Shown one piece after another: positions 33,076 to 42,925 of a DNA stretch of 52,103 bases; position 1 is the first letter of the stretch; the number at the start of each line of letters is the position of its first letter. Position numbers and translations under genes: made by a program. The notes beneath the pieces were generated by a model, which saw only the letters and a list, made by a program, of their open reading frames with translations, was not told where the DNA came from and did no database searches. Source of the DNA: Acidobacteriota bacterium. Its GTDB lineage: Bacteria > Acidobacteriota > Vicinamibacteria > Marinacidobacterales > Marinacidobacteraceae. The stretch covers positions 1 through 52,103 of the forward strand of contig VXWI01000048.1 in assembly GCA_009835985.1 (NCBI GenBank), given 5' to 3'.

Positions 33076-34767
33076 ATGAAACTCCGCACGTCCCGCAGAA
33101 CGTTCCTCGGAACCACCGCTGCCGGCATCGCCGGCGCCGCGCTCACCGCATCGCGCGCCGCGTCTGCCCCCGACGCCGCCGAGCGACAGCGCCTCATCGA
33201 GCTCGCCCATTTCGGCAGGAAGGCCCCGGCCGAGGGCGCGGGCGGGATGGCGATCACCTCGCACCCGCTCGCCACCCGCGCCGCCGTCGACATCCTGAAG
33301 CGCGGCGGGAACGCCTGCGACGCCGCGCTCGCCGCCTCGATCACCCAGACCGTGGTCGAGCCGCACATGACCACCATCACCGGCTGTCTGTCCCAGATGT
33401 ATTTCGACCAGGCCACCGGCGAGACCACCTACGTCAACGGCAACGTGAACGCGCCGATGGCGCCGCTCCCCGGCTACGGCCGCCATGACCTGGCCGGCGG
33501 ACGCGGGGTCGCGGTGCCGGGCTGGTGGGGCGGCTTCGAGGCGGCCCACGACCGTCACGGGTCGCTTTCCCGGAAGGACCTGATGGCGGACGCCATCGCC
33601 TACGCCCGGGACGGGTTCGAGATGCACCCGTTCCTCTGGGGCGAGGTCTTTATCCAGTCCGACAAGATCGGCAAGACCGCCGCCGGGCGCGAGATCTTCT
33701 TCGACGGGAACGCCATCCCGCGGCCCGGAGCGACGCTCTACCAGAAGGAGGCCGCGGACACTCTGGAGCGGCTCGCCGAAGAGGGGAACGACTACTTCTA
33801 CCGCGGCGACTTCGCCAACGAGGTCTGCGAGGTTGTACAGGCCCACGGCGGCGTCCTCACCCGCGAGGACTTCGAGCGCTGGGAGCCGCGCTGGCAGGAA
33901 CCGGCCTGGGGGTCCTACCGGGATCTCCGGATCGCCGGCTCACCCCCGCCCGACAACGGCGGCACCCACATCATCGAGATGCTCCACATGCTGGAGTTCC
34001 TCGACCTGGAGGGCCTCGGGCCGCCGACCGAGTCGGCCGAGAGCCTGCTGCAGATGGTCCGGATCAGCCACCTCGTCTACACCGAGGGCGGCCGGCAGAA
34101 CGACCCCGAGAGCCACCCGCTGCCGCTCGAGACGATCCTCTCCAAGGACTACGCGAAGATGCGGTTCGACCTGCTCCAGATGGGGCATCCGGTCGCCGAC
34201 GCCTCCGAGCCGCCCCCGCCTGCGGGCAGCAACCACGTGACCGTCGTGGACGCCGCCGGCAACGTCTCGACCATTCTGCATTCGTGCATGTCCTACCCGT
34301 GGAGCAACGGCCTCTTCGCCGGCGGGGTGAGCGTCTGCGCGGCGGGCGCCCACTTCTTCCGGGTCATGCCGAAGCCCGGCCACCGGATCTCGGCCTACGT
34401 GGCGCCGAACGTCATCTTCCGGGGCAACCGGCCGGTCATGGCGTCGGGATCGCCGAGCGTCAGCCTGCTCCAGAACGTCCTGCAGAACAGCCTGAACGTC
34501 CTGCAGTTCGGGGTGCCCGTCGGGGACTCGGTGAACCGGCCGCGCTTCGGCGGCCCGTCGCTGACCGTGCCGGGCGCGGTGCTGATCGAGGCGGACTTCC
34601 CGGAGAAGATCCGCGAGAAGGTGGCCGCGCGCGGCATCAACTTCGACGTGGTGAACCCCTGGAACTGGCACCACGGCTCGTTCGAGGGCATCCACATCGG
34701 CGAGGACGGAGTGCGGCGCGCCTGCGGGGACCCGCGGCGCTGCAGCATGGCGGAGGCGACGGCATGA
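33076..34767 (+). CDS. Tat-exported gamma-glutamyltransferase-like Ntn hydrolase
   Basis: A 563-residue GGT-family protein with a Tat signal (SRRTFLGTTAAGIAGAAL). The large-subunit pattern is clear: MAITSHPLATRAAVDILKRG, GGNACDAALAA, VAVPGWWGGFEAAH. At the autoprocessing site GGTs have Thr-Thr-His followed by a VVD-x2-GN stretch; here it reads Ser-Asn-His (385-387) before VTVVDAAGN, so the Thr nucleophile is replaced by Ser385. Ser can act as an Ntn nucleophile, but activity is uncertain. GGAGGT precedes the ATG. It overlaps the amidohydrolase gene by four bases, so the two act together, possibly on peptides or glutathione-like compounds. Confidence 0.87.
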   Translation: MKLRTSRRTFLGTTAAGIAGAALTASRAASAPDAAERQRLIELAHFGRKAPAEGAGGMAITSHPLATRAAVDILKRGGNACDAALAASITQTVVEPHMTTITGCLSQMYFDQATGETTYVNGNVNAPMAPLPGYGRHDLAGGRGVAVPGWWGGFEAAHDRHGSLSRKDLMADAIAYARDGFEMHPFLWGEVFIQSDKIGKTAAGREIFFDGNAIPRPGATLYQKEAADTLERLAEEGNDYFYRGDFANEVCEVVQAHGGVLTREDFERWEPRWQEPAWGSYRDLRIAGSPPPDNGGTHIIEMLHMLEFLDLEGLGPPTESAESLLQMVRISHLVYTEGGRQNDPESHPLPLETILSKDYAKMRFDLLQMGHPVADASEPPPPAGSNHVTVVDAAGNVSTILHSCMSYPWSNGLFAGGVSVCAAGAHFFRVMPKPGHRISAYVAPNVIFRGNRPVMASGSPSVSLLQNVLQNSLNVLQFGVPVGDSVNRPRFGGPSLTVPGAVLIEADFPEKIREKVAARGINFDVVNPWNWHHGSFEGIHIGEDGVRRACGDPRRCSMAEATA

Positions 34768-36014
34768 TGCGGCTGAGTTCGGTTCTTTCGACGCTGCTTC
34801 TCTTTGGAGCATCGGCCGCCGCGCAGGATACGGTGCTCCGCTGCGGGGCGATCTTCGACGGCGAGGCGATGGGCGGCGCCGGCGACATCGTGGTCCGCGA
34901 GGGGCGGATCGTCACCGGACCGCCGGACTCCGGCGAGGTGGTCGATCTGTCCGGGTACACCTGCCTCCCGGGCCTGATCGATCTCCACGCGCATCTCACG
35001 ATCAACCCCGAGACCCTCACCGCGCTCGACATGACCCGCTCGAGCGCCGCGCGGGCGCTCGACGCGCTGCACAACGCCCAGAAGATGCTGAAGGCCGGGT
35101 TCACCACGCTGCGGACGCCCGGCGAGTTCGACGGCTTCTACGGGACGGTGGACCTGAAGAACGCCATCGCGCGGGGCCAGCACCTGGGGCCGCGGCTGCT
35201 CGTCGCCCCGCACGCGATCTCGGCCACCGGCGGCCACGGGGACTTCAACAACCTGATGGCGGATCTCCACATCGAGACGCCCACCCGGATCGCGGACGGG
35301 CCCGAGGGGCTGCGCCTCGAGATCCGGCGGGAGTTCAAGTACGGCGCCGACTGGATCAAGCTGATGATGACCGGGGGAGTCATGTCGGCGGGCGACGACC
35401 CGAACGTCAGCACCTACACCGAGGAGGAGGTCCGCGCGGCGGTCGAGGAGGCCCACCGCCACAAGAAGAAGATCACCGTGCACGCCCACGGCGCGCCCGG
35501 GATCAACACCGCGCTCCGCGCCGGGGTGGACTCGGTGGAGCACGCGACGCTCGTGGACGAGGAGGGGATCCGGCTCTTCAAGGAGCGCGGCGTCCCGATG
35601 GTGCCCACCCTCTACGTCATGAACTACATCCTCGAGGAAGGGGAGGCCATCGGCTTCCCGCAGGAGAGCATCAGCAAGGCGCGGGCGCTCATCGAGGAGC
35701 GCGACCGGCGCATCGGCGCCGCGTTCGCACAGGGAGTGCCGGTGGCCTTCGGATCGGACACGATCTTTCCGCACGAGACCGCGGCCCGCGAGTTCGCGGT
35801 GATGGTGGGGATCGGTTTGAGTCCGACGGATGCGCTGCGGTCAGCGATGACGGTTGCGGCCAGGACGCTCGGTCTCGAGGACGAGATCGGCCGGATCGCG
35901 GACGGCTACGCGGCGGACGTGATCGCGGTGGAGGGGGACCCGCTGGAGAACATCCGGGTGATGGAGGATGTGCGGTTTGTGATGCGCGACGGCCGGGTGG
36001 TGAAGGCGCCGTAG
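34764..36014 (+). CDS. exported amidohydrolase (Xaa-Pro dipeptidase/imidazolonepropionase-like)
   Basis: A 416-residue metal-dependent hydrolase with a signal peptide (LSTLLLFGASAAAQ). Metal-site features: H-x-H at 75 and 77 (LIDLHAHL), the carboxylated Lys region DWIKLMMTGGVMS, VHAHGAPG, SVEHATL and the Asp in FGSDT. The MTGGVMS stretch is typical of the subgroup annotated as Xaa-Pro dipeptidase or carboxypeptidase-like amidohydrolases that cut N-acyl or prolyl peptides. Its ATG overlaps the GGT-like stop (ATGA). The pair suggests stepwise periplasmic breakdown of a peptide. After its stop the base composition changes abruptly to the second accessory region. Confidence 0.86.
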   Translation: MMRLSSVLSTLLLFGASAAAQDTVLRCGAIFDGEAMGGAGDIVVREGRIVTGPPDSGEVVDLSGYTCLPGLIDLHAHLTINPETLTALDMTRSSAARALDALHNAQKMLKAGFTTLRTPGEFDGFYGTVDLKNAIARGQHLGPRLLVAPHAISATGGHGDFNNLMADLHIETPTRIADGPEGLRLEIRREFKYGADWIKLMMTGGVMSAGDDPNVSTYTEEEVRAAVEEAHRHKKKITVHAHGAPGINTALRAGVDSVEHATLVDEEGIRLFKERGVPMVPTLYVMNYILEEGEAIGFPQESISKARALIEERDRRIGAAFAQGVPVAFGSDTIFPHETAAREFAVMVGIGLSPTDALRSAMTVAARTLGLEDEIGRIADGYAADVIAVEGDPLENIRVMEDVRFVMRDGRVVKAP

Positions 36015-36245
36015 CTTGCTGCGAATCGTCCGCCCCATTGCCAGCGGCTTTGTCGCAACAATTGCCACGAGAAATGCCGAAGTTGCGTATGCGGATCCCA
36101 CTGATCGACTTGCTAAGAGGATCGCGTCACTAGAACGTGCGAGCCTTCGACATGCCGGCCATACAGTAGGGGTGGCCTTCGATCAATTCGGCCCGCTGAC
36201 CCGCAGGAACGGTCGCGGCGGGACAGGGAAGGTCGAGCCAACAAT

Positions 36246-39200
36246 ATGAGAGCGGACGCAGACTTCAACGCCGAACCGGCGGCTCTTGTGCGACGGCATT
36301 TGGAGGAGCGCGTTCGGCACTTCATCGCGGGTCAAACACTCGACGTGTATCAAGGCCTGCGGTCCGTGTCGACGCAGGTATCCGAAAGTTACAGAAGTCG
36401 CGCCATTGTCGAACTTGTCCAGAACGCACACGACGCGCATGTGCCGCGCGGCGGGGCCGTGCCCGGACGCATCCGAATCCTCTTGGATCAGAACGAGGGG
36501 TCGCACGGCCACCTCTACGTCGCCAACGGCGGCTACGGCTTTAGTCCGTCTAACTTCTCTAAGCTCTGTGGTGTCGCGACTTCGACCAAGCGGGTTAGCG
36601 ACGGCATAGGTTATAAGGGGGTCGGTTTCCTTAGCGTGTTTCAGATCTGCGCGCACCCAGAGATCTACTCCACAAGAGGACGCGCCGCGCCAGGTGGCCA
36701 TTTCGATGGCTTTCGGTTCGGCGTTCCGAATGACGCCGCCCTTCGTAAAGAACTAGCCGCCCTGGATCTGACTGAATTCGCTTCGCCCATAGTCGAAGAG
36801 ATGCCACGTATTCTTCTTCCTATACCCATAGCGACAGCGCCAGATGCCTGCCGATCGTTTGCGGAAGAAGGCTACGCAACGGTTGTGCGTCTTCCGCTGA
36901 AGAACGACGAGGCATCTTCGGATGTTCGCAAGCAAATTGAGACCTTGACCCAAGCGGAGACTCCATTCCATCTCTTCCTGCATCGCCTTTCGGAAATCAG
37001 CATCACCATGTGTGGGCAGGGAGGCAGTGTAAAGAAGCACTTTCGAAGAGAGCCGCGTCGAATCTGGCACCGTAATGGCCTCGATATCAGTGAGATCGCG
37101 GTCTCCGACGACAGGCGCTTCGTGGTTGCCTCAACGACGCTTCCGCATAGCAGTTTCATAGACGTAATCGACGAGGATGTCCGCTCTGAACGCATTGCAA
37201 AGGAGTGGGCAGACTGGCGGGGCGGCGCCGACATTGGCATCGGGTTGCCGGTTGATGGTTCGTCGCTGGAAGGTCGCCTCTACAACTTCCTTCCGATGAG
37301 CGAAGGAGCGCAATCACCGCTGCCCGGCCATCTGAACGCTCCCTTCCATACGTCGATAGACCGCGGCGCTTTGACGAAGGGCGTGGGCTTTAATGAATTC
37401 CTTCTCGATCGTTCAGCAGACCTCTGCGTCCGGGCTGCCGAGGTACTCCGCGACCAACGTTCCTCGCATGCGGCATACGCTGTTCCGGATCTACTGTGCT
37501 GGCGCAAAGAGCACCGATCGCGGATTCGAAGGGCGCTATTTGGACCCAGTCGTTCGTTAAAGGATTGTCCGTTCGCTCCCTCTGTTGGCCCGACGGGACG
37601 CGGCGTCATATGGAAAACGTTCGGGCAGGCGACAATTTGGGACGACCAGAGCGAACTGCTGTCGGCGCACCGTATTGCACGAGAGGCGGGCGCGACGGTC
37701 CTGGTGCCGCGGCTCGGGAAGGAACGCCTAAGCCGCCTGGAGCAGTTCTGCGCGCCCGATGTCGACCTTAAGCCGGATCCAAGCCTTGTGGCGACTTGGA
37801 TTGAACGCATAGCGACAAGACTGTTGGAACGGCACAAGAAACGCCCTCGGTACACGGAGTGGAACGGTTTCTACCAGGCGCTGGCCCGCATGTTCGACGA
37901 GTGTCCCGAACAGCTGGTTGGCCGACGGCTAATGCTCGCTGCCAATGACTCCCTCGTTCGGGTGGAAAACTTGGAGGAAAGGGCGGCTCGACGTCGGCGG
38001 TCTGCCGTCTTTTTTCCACCGGTTCGCGGAAGTGAGCAACGGCTCAAGAGCCAGCTTCCGAAAGCCGTGCGGCGACGCATCAATTTTCTTCATCCGAAGC
38101 TCGAATGCAGCCGCGAACGATCTTCACATGCGGAGGTTCGTCGGTTCTTCGAAAGCAACCAGCTGGTGCGAAGACATGACGCGCGGGAGTTCTTGCGCGT
38201 GTTGGCCGGTGCTATGGCGGATCCGGGCCGAATACGCGACGCGGAGGCATTTCGCTGGAGCGCCTTACAGGTAGCACTTGACATGGTGGAGCCCGCGGAG
38301 ATTGGCGGGTGGTTGAACGAGCTAGGCGTCTTGGTGCCGACGGCGGGCGGCTGGAAACGAGCGGACCGCGCGTACCTCGGAAGTGGCTGGCCGAAGCAGG
38401 AGGAACGACGTGGCTCGGCGGGGGACGATCTGGAGAGGCTCATATTGGAGAGCGAGGGTGTTTCCTTTCAACTCGGGCACCTCGCAGACGCGCTAGTTAA
38501 GCCCTTCCGGGACTGGAAGGTGAAGTTGCAGAGCTATACACGGTGTAGACAGTTTCTTGTCGCCTGTGGTGCCTTGGATCACCTTAGGCCCATCAGTGTC
38601 GGCCGGGGAAGGCCTCGTAAGGTGCGGGGTTGGCAACTCGTTGAAGAACTCATACGCTGGTCTGGCATGTCCGAGCGGAATCGCAAGCTGTGGCGGGACG
38701 CCATTCAGCCTGAGGCCGTGCGGCTCCCTAGCCACACCACGTTCTATAGCGCAGAAGTCCCGATATGGTGTTTACCGGGTCAAGACCATTACGCGCGGTT
38801 CTCGGAAAAGGCACGCAGATTGTACGCCCGGCAAGTCATAAGCTTGCTAAACGCGTTTCGCCACGGCACGACGTGTTACGTTTTTCGCCCAGACTACTCT
38901 TGGGCCAAGAACCGTACCGCGTGGCTCACGCCGCTCGCAAGTTTCCTTATCCACGAGGCGTGGGTGCCAGTTGTCAGGAACCGAAATCGCGTGAGGTTTG
39001 TGACTGCTTCGGAAGCGTGGATTCCAGAAGGTGACGTCCTTCAACAACCCCCGGGGTTCCTCAATTGCGCAACTTCCGACTTTGTGGATTTATTCAACCA
39101 AAGCGACGAAGCGAAGGTTGTCTTACGGACGGTATGTGGCCTCAAGTCGTTGAGTGCCAAGGCCTCGGGAACGTCGCTCATAGACACGCTCGGAGCTGCG

Positions 39201-41654
39201 GTCGCAGAGGGGTTGGTCCATCAGGACGAACAGTCGGCTTTTGAGGCACTATACGAACGCTCCTGGAAGGACGCAGTCGAGGGCGCCAGGGCAGGTGGCG
39301 AATCGCCGGCACCGTCACATTTGGCAGCGGTCGAAGCTGACCGTTTGGTAGCCGTAGCGGTTTCAGCAAGCGCGGACGCAGTTCCGCTCGCCGAAGTTGA
39401 TTCGGCGCAGTCCCACGTGGCAACTAGGCGAGTGTGGCTGGACGACGCACGGAGCCCCCTGGCGGGCCACATGCTGGCCGAGACTGGACGACTGTTGTTC
39501 CCAGGGCGCTTGGAGGCCAATGGGAATGTCGCGCAATGGCTGGCGGAAAAGTACCCGACGTTGGTAAGGCGCGCGTCCGAAAGCGACATAGCGGTGATCG
39601 TAGATGGTGAGCGGTTTGTCCCGTCACAGCAGATTCCGGCACTTGTAGATGCAATCGGTGCCTGGTTGCCGGAATTCGTTGCGGTCGCCGCAGACCTACG
39701 CGCTCGATTCGCCAGGCTGAAGACGGGCGAAATCATGGTGAAGGTGCGACAGATCCGCCTCAAGTGTGCGAAACGGATAGCGCTAAAGATCGGAGATGAT
39801 GTCGCACCGCTGCCGGCGTTCGCCCGAGGTTGCGTTTTCTGCAACGATGCGCAGATTCCCACGATCGTTTTTGAAGAACAAATCGGCGAACGGCCCTTCA
39901 GGCTACTTTCGAGGATTGCGACTGTACTCGACGAGGCGTTGAACGGGCGCTCACAACTTGCCACCGCCGTGAGTGCCGGAGCGCTCGAGCTCGCCGAGCG
40001 GTATGCCGATACGGTTGCGCCGACGGACGACGACTATGCGTCAATATTCCATCAACCTATTGCCCGTGTGCGGAGTGTTATGGACAAGGTACGCAGCGAG
40101 CTTCAGCACGTGTTGTACGGTTTACGACCGCTCGTTTGGATGGCAGCGGGCCCGTCTGGCGTCCGTAGATTCGATCAAGAAACCGTGTCCGCACGCACCG
40201 AAGAAGAGGTGTTAGCGGCTCTAGATTCACTGGCCTGTCCTGCCGTCCGGGCTAACGAATGGGTCGCCGCCTGCAAGGCTGCACTCACGAGCGAAGACAT
40301 CGTCCTACGGCTGGGGGTTGACTTGGCACAGTACAACGATGCTACCGATGACTTGGGCCCGAAGTACCGCCGACTCGACTTCTCGACGGAACATGCCGCC
40401 AAATTCGTCCGGTACACCGCGGATAGACGCAAGGCGGTAAGAGAGTCCATTCGCGTTCACTTCCTGGATGCGTTCGATGCAGAACAGGACCTAGGGACGT
40501 ACGTTGCGATTCGGGATAGCACGCCGGAGCCTGACCCTGTGTGGGGAACTACGATGGCGAGTCTGGCGGAGGAGGAAATGGAGCGGCGGCTCACGGCGCA
40601 CTTGTCCTCGTTCGACGTTGCTCTGGTCGATCCGGCCGATTGGCTCGGTCCGCCTGTAACCGATGTGCGAGAACAGAATCGCGCGGTAGTTCGACAGGTG
40701 ATTGAGCGGGCAGCACCCTGTGTTCGGGCCTGGTGTGAGAAGCACGAGCACGTCACTCCTGATGCCTGGCTCAATCCAAACGTCGTCCGAGCCATCACCG
40801 GGCTGCTGGACGACCAAGGATGGCTCGATTTCAGACCCCTCTCGGCTCCGGATTCGCTCGATTGCGTGCGGAACACTGGTGTTTGGCCTACGGAAATGCC
40901 TCTCACCTTGTCTGCGGAGGAGCTTCAGCTATCGGCGGCCGAGTTGCAGGACGAACATAGACGGACTCGAAAACAGCGCGAACGAGACGAGCGCGCACAA
41001 CGCACGGTTACGGTCTACGGGAACGACATTGTTGAGGGAGAAACAACTGGAGATCAAATTTCGGATCTTATTGTCCCGCACTTGCATCGGAACGAGAGGC
41101 TTCAACAAAGCACGTTCAAGAACGCGAAACTGCAACACTTGCCGGTTTCTCAGGGCGACCGGAACGGCGGGGGCGGCGGTGGTGGTGGCCGTCGCAACCG
41201 GCAAGAGACTTCAGCTGCAAAGCGCCGCTTGATTGGCTTCGTCGGGGAGTTGATTGCCTTCGAGTGGTTGAAGCTACGGTTTGGCAGTGACCGAGTCACG
41301 GAGACATGTTGGGTATCTCGGAACCGTGAGCTTCTACATCCCGGGAATGGGGACGACACCAAGGGTTATGACTTCGAAGTCCGAACAAGGACTAGGGAGT
41401 GGCACTTCGAGGTGAAAGCAACGACTGGAACCGACCGCATCATCGAGCTAGGAGTTACCGAAATCGCGGACGCAGAGCGCTGTAGGGCCGATCGTACACA
41501 CCGATACCGGGTCTTGTTCATTGAGAGTGCGCTTGAGCCACAGCGTGCTAGGCTCCATATGCTTCCGAACCCTCGGAGCGAGCGCGGGGAAGGGAGGTAC
41601 CGTGAGATTTCGCGTACGGGGTTAAAGCTCGCCTTTGACCTTGCTAGCGAATAG
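36246..41654 (+). CDS. giant GHKL/sacsin-like ATPase with C-terminal DUF3883-like nuclease domain
   Basis: An 1802-residue protein. The N-terminus is an Hsp90/histidine-kinase-type ATP site: N-box ELVQNAHDAH (56-65), a G1-like ANGGYGF (93-99, lacking the usual Asp), and G2 GIGYKGVGF (120-128). The middle about 1400 residues have no domain I recognise. A glycine run near 1640 links to a domain of about 145 residues with GELIAFEWL and a D-x(n)-E-V-K pattern (GYDFEV, then HFEVKATTG), like the DUF3883 restriction-endonuclease fold. Such proteins occur in defence islands. Codon use is far less GC-rich than in flanking genes. There is no partner gene on the same strand; the 231 bases upstream hold no recognisable feature. 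Confidence 0.8.
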   Translation: MRADADFNAEPAALVRRHLEERVRHFIAGQTLDVYQGLRSVSTQVSESYRSRAIVELVQNAHDAHVPRGGAVPGRIRILLDQNEGSHGHLYVANGGYGFSPSNFSKLCGVATSTKRVSDGIGYKGVGFLSVFQICAHPEIYSTRGRAAPGGHFDGFRFGVPNDAALRKELAALDLTEFASPIVEEMPRILLPIPIATAPDACRSFAEEGYATVVRLPLKNDEASSDVRKQIETLTQAETPFHLFLHRLSEISITMCGQGGSVKKHFRREPRRIWHRNGLDISEIAVSDDRRFVVASTTLPHSSFIDVIDEDVRSERIAKEWADWRGGADIGIGLPVDGSSLEGRLYNFLPMSEGAQSPLPGHLNAPFHTSIDRGALTKGVGFNEFLLDRSADLCVRAAEVLRDQRSSHAAYAVPDLLCWRKEHRSRIRRALFGPSRSLKDCPFAPSVGPTGRGVIWKTFGQATIWDDQSELLSAHRIAREAGATVLVPRLGKERLSRLEQFCAPDVDLKPDPSLVATWIERIATRLLERHKKRPRYTEWNGFYQALARMFDECPEQLVGRRLMLAANDSLVRVENLEERAARRRRSAVFFPPVRGSEQRLKSQLPKAVRRRINFLHPKLECSRERSSHAEVRRFFESNQLVRRHDAREFLRVLAGAMADPGRIRDAEAFRWSALQVALDMVEPAEIGGWLNELGVLVPTAGGWKRADRAYLGSGWPKQEERRGSAGDDLERLILESEGVSFQLGHLADALVKPFRDWKVKLQSYTRCRQFLVACGALDHLRPISVGRGRPRKVRGWQLVEELIRWSGMSERNRKLWRDAIQPEAVRLPSHTTFYSAEVPIWCLPGQDHYARFSEKARRLYARQVISLLNAFRHGTTCYVFRPDYSWAKNRTAWLTPLASFLIHEAWVPVVRNRNRVRFVTASEAWIPEGDVLQQPPGFLNCATSDFVDLFNQSDEAKVVLRTVCGLKSLSAKASGTSLIDTLGAAVAEGLVHQDEQSAFEALYERSWKDAVEGARAGGESPAPSHLAAVEADRLVAVAVSASADAVPLAEVDSAQSHVATRRVWLDDARSPLAGHMLAETGRLLFPGRLEANGNVAQWLAEKYPTLVRRASESDIAVIVDGERFVPSQQIPALVDAIGAWLPEFVAVAADLRARFARLKTGEIMVKVRQIRLKCAKRIALKIGDDVAPLPAFARGCVFCNDAQIPTIVFEEQIGERPFRLLSRIATVLDEALNGRSQLATAVSAGALELAERYADTVAPTDDDYASIFHQPIARVRSVMDKVRSELQHVLYGLRPLVWMAAGPSGVRRFDQETVSARTEEEVLAALDSLACPAVRANEWVAACKAALTSEDIVLRLGVDLAQYNDATDDLGPKYRRLDFSTEHAAKFVRYTADRRKAVRESIRVHFLDAFDAEQDLGTYVAIRDSTPEPDPVWGTTMASLAEEEMERRLTAHLSSFDVALVDPADWLGPPVTDVREQNRAVVRQVIERAAPCVRAWCEKHEHVTPDAWLNPNVVRAITGLLDDQGWLDFRPLSAPDSLDCVRNTGVWPTEMPLTLSAEELQLSAAELQDEHRRTRKQRERDERAQRTVTVYGNDIVEGETTGDQISDLIVPHLHRNERLQQSTFKNAKLQHLPVSQGDRNGGGGGGGGRRNRQETSAAKRRLIGFVGELIAFEWLKLRFGSDRVTETCWVSRNRELLHPGNGDDTKGYDFEVRTRTREWHFEVKATTGTDRIIELGVTEIADAERCRADRTHRYRVLFIESALEPQRARLHMLPNPRSERGEGRYREISRTGLKLAFDLASE

Positions 41655-41737
41655 CGGATACAGGGTGTAGCGGGCGCGGCATTGGCTCCTAGAGCGATGT
41701 CGATTACGGGAATGGTGACGCCGTGAACGCTAGGTTA

Positions 41738-41866
41738 GCTAGGCGCTGGAGGCGTATGGGCGGAGCCGTCGCGATCCTCAGTTACTCGAAGATTCCCTCG
41801 GCGGAATGAGCCACTGTGTAAAGGGGTCGCGTGCGTCTGGCTCGGCGAGCCTCGGTTGCTACAACG
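41738..41866 (-). pseudogene. decayed 3'-end copy of the LOG family gene
   Basis: These 129 bases align with 47391-47515, the 3' end of the intact LOG gene, including its stop position and the flanking GCTAGGCG; identity is about 70% by eye with small indels. On the minus strand the core reads LYTVAHSAEGIFE against LYTVADSLDGIFE, then hits an early stop. No 5' part is present. It lies between the giant ATPase and the restriction gene. The rest of 41655-41974 shows nothing recognisable. Confidence 0.75.
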
Positions 41867-41974
41867 GGACTGAACAGCGATGAGAGGGGGCCCTCTGTTC
41901 TGATCCGACCGGCGCCCGCCCTCCGTCGGCCGTTCGATCGAAGTCGTTGCGTCCGGGGACGCTGCGGCCCTCCG

Positions 41975-42925
41975 CTACGCTGTTTCTTTGGGTCGCGGCC
42001 CCAGAAAGCGGTCGCCGTCGTAGTGGATGAGATGGTCTGGGGTGTCGCAGAGCCACACTTCGGTTTCCCAAGCGATGTTGGTCATGTGTTTGCGGAACTC
42101 TCCGAAGTCTGGAAACGCACTGATATAGATCGGGTCCGCGGTGCACGTGACCAGCATGGCTTGCAGATCGACCATCCGGGAGGGCGCAATTGGCCCGTGG
42201 GAGGTCACCGCCTCGACGAGGAACAGCCAGTTTCGTTCGGGGTCGTACAGGAGCACGTCGGGCAACTTGTCGTGATCTGTGATCGGGATGCCTAGTTCGG
42301 CTAGACGAGTTCTATCCACGAACAGGTCCTTCTTTTCCGTGTCGCCTAGGTAGAGCAGGTGCGCGCCGGGTGCGAAGCGGGGCGCGAACTCTTCGACCAC
42401 TGCTCTTTGGACCTCGTTGTGCTTGCCGGGAGAGAGCCGAACGACTCGGCCGTCAGGCAACGTCACCGGAACCTGGCGGCGATTCCGATCCTGTGCGTAA
42501 CGCTCCACGAGTGCGCCCTCTTCGCGCCGGAAGTGGGCGACGGCAGCCTCCCAATCACTCGTCCCGTAGCGACGAACGACACCCCGCGCGAGCTCGGAGA
42601 CGGCATAGTGGGCGTTGGGACTGTTCGTCGGCAGGTCGGGTTCGAAGGGGTTGTATTCAGCGATCCCGCCCTGGACGAACTGATGTAGCACCTGCCGTCT
42701 GAACGTCTCGCGCGTATTCGCCGCGTACGTCGTTTCGTAGTGCTCCGCGAGGTAGTCCATGATGCCCTTGGTGACCGTGCACCGTCGTCGCTCAGCTTTC
42801 TCCCAGCCGGAGTCGGGGGTCAGCCCGCAGAGCGCGATCAGCGTCATGCCCGCCATCTGGTTGTGTTGGGCCGCTGGCATGCCCAAGGCCTCGAGGATCT
42901 CCTGCGCCTCCGCGACGCTAGCCAA
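41975..42925 (-). CDS. BsuBI/PstI family type II restriction endonuclease
   Basis: A 316-residue restriction enzyme. The N-terminal part matches the family's helical domain (AQEILEALGMPAAQHNQMAG, then ANTRETFRRQVLHQFVQGGI). The C-terminal nuclease core has YLGDTEKKDLFVD, DHDKLPDVLLYD with Asp223, and NWLFLVEAVTSHGP with Glu238, which form the PD-(D/E)xK-type site. Known members PstI and BsuBI cut CTGCAG; the same target here is inference. The TTG start is supported by homology from residue 3 on and overlaps the methyltransferase stop by 8 bases, so the nuclease is made after the methylase. Confidence 0.93.
   Translation of the reverse strand: MASVAEAQEILEALGMPAAQHNQMAGMTLIALCGLTPDSGWEKAERRRCTVTKGIMDYLAEHYETTYAANTRETFRRQVLHQFVQGGIAEYNPFEPDLPTNSPNAHYAVSELARGVVRRYGTSDWEAAVAHFRREEGALVERYAQDRNRRQVPVTLPDGRVVRLSPGKHNEVQRAVVEEFAPRFAPGAHLLYLGDTEKKDLFVDRTRLAELGIPITDHDKLPDVLLYDPERNWLFLVEAVTSHGPIAPSRMVDLQAMLVTCTADPIYISAFPDFGEFRKHMTNIAWETEVWLCDTPDHLIHYDGDRFLGPRPKETA

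Noticed and set aside
32863-33488. Small open frames through the tandem repeats
   Set aside because: The period alternates between 32 and 33 bases, so no frame gives a repeated peptide, and none has a ribosome-binding site or homology.
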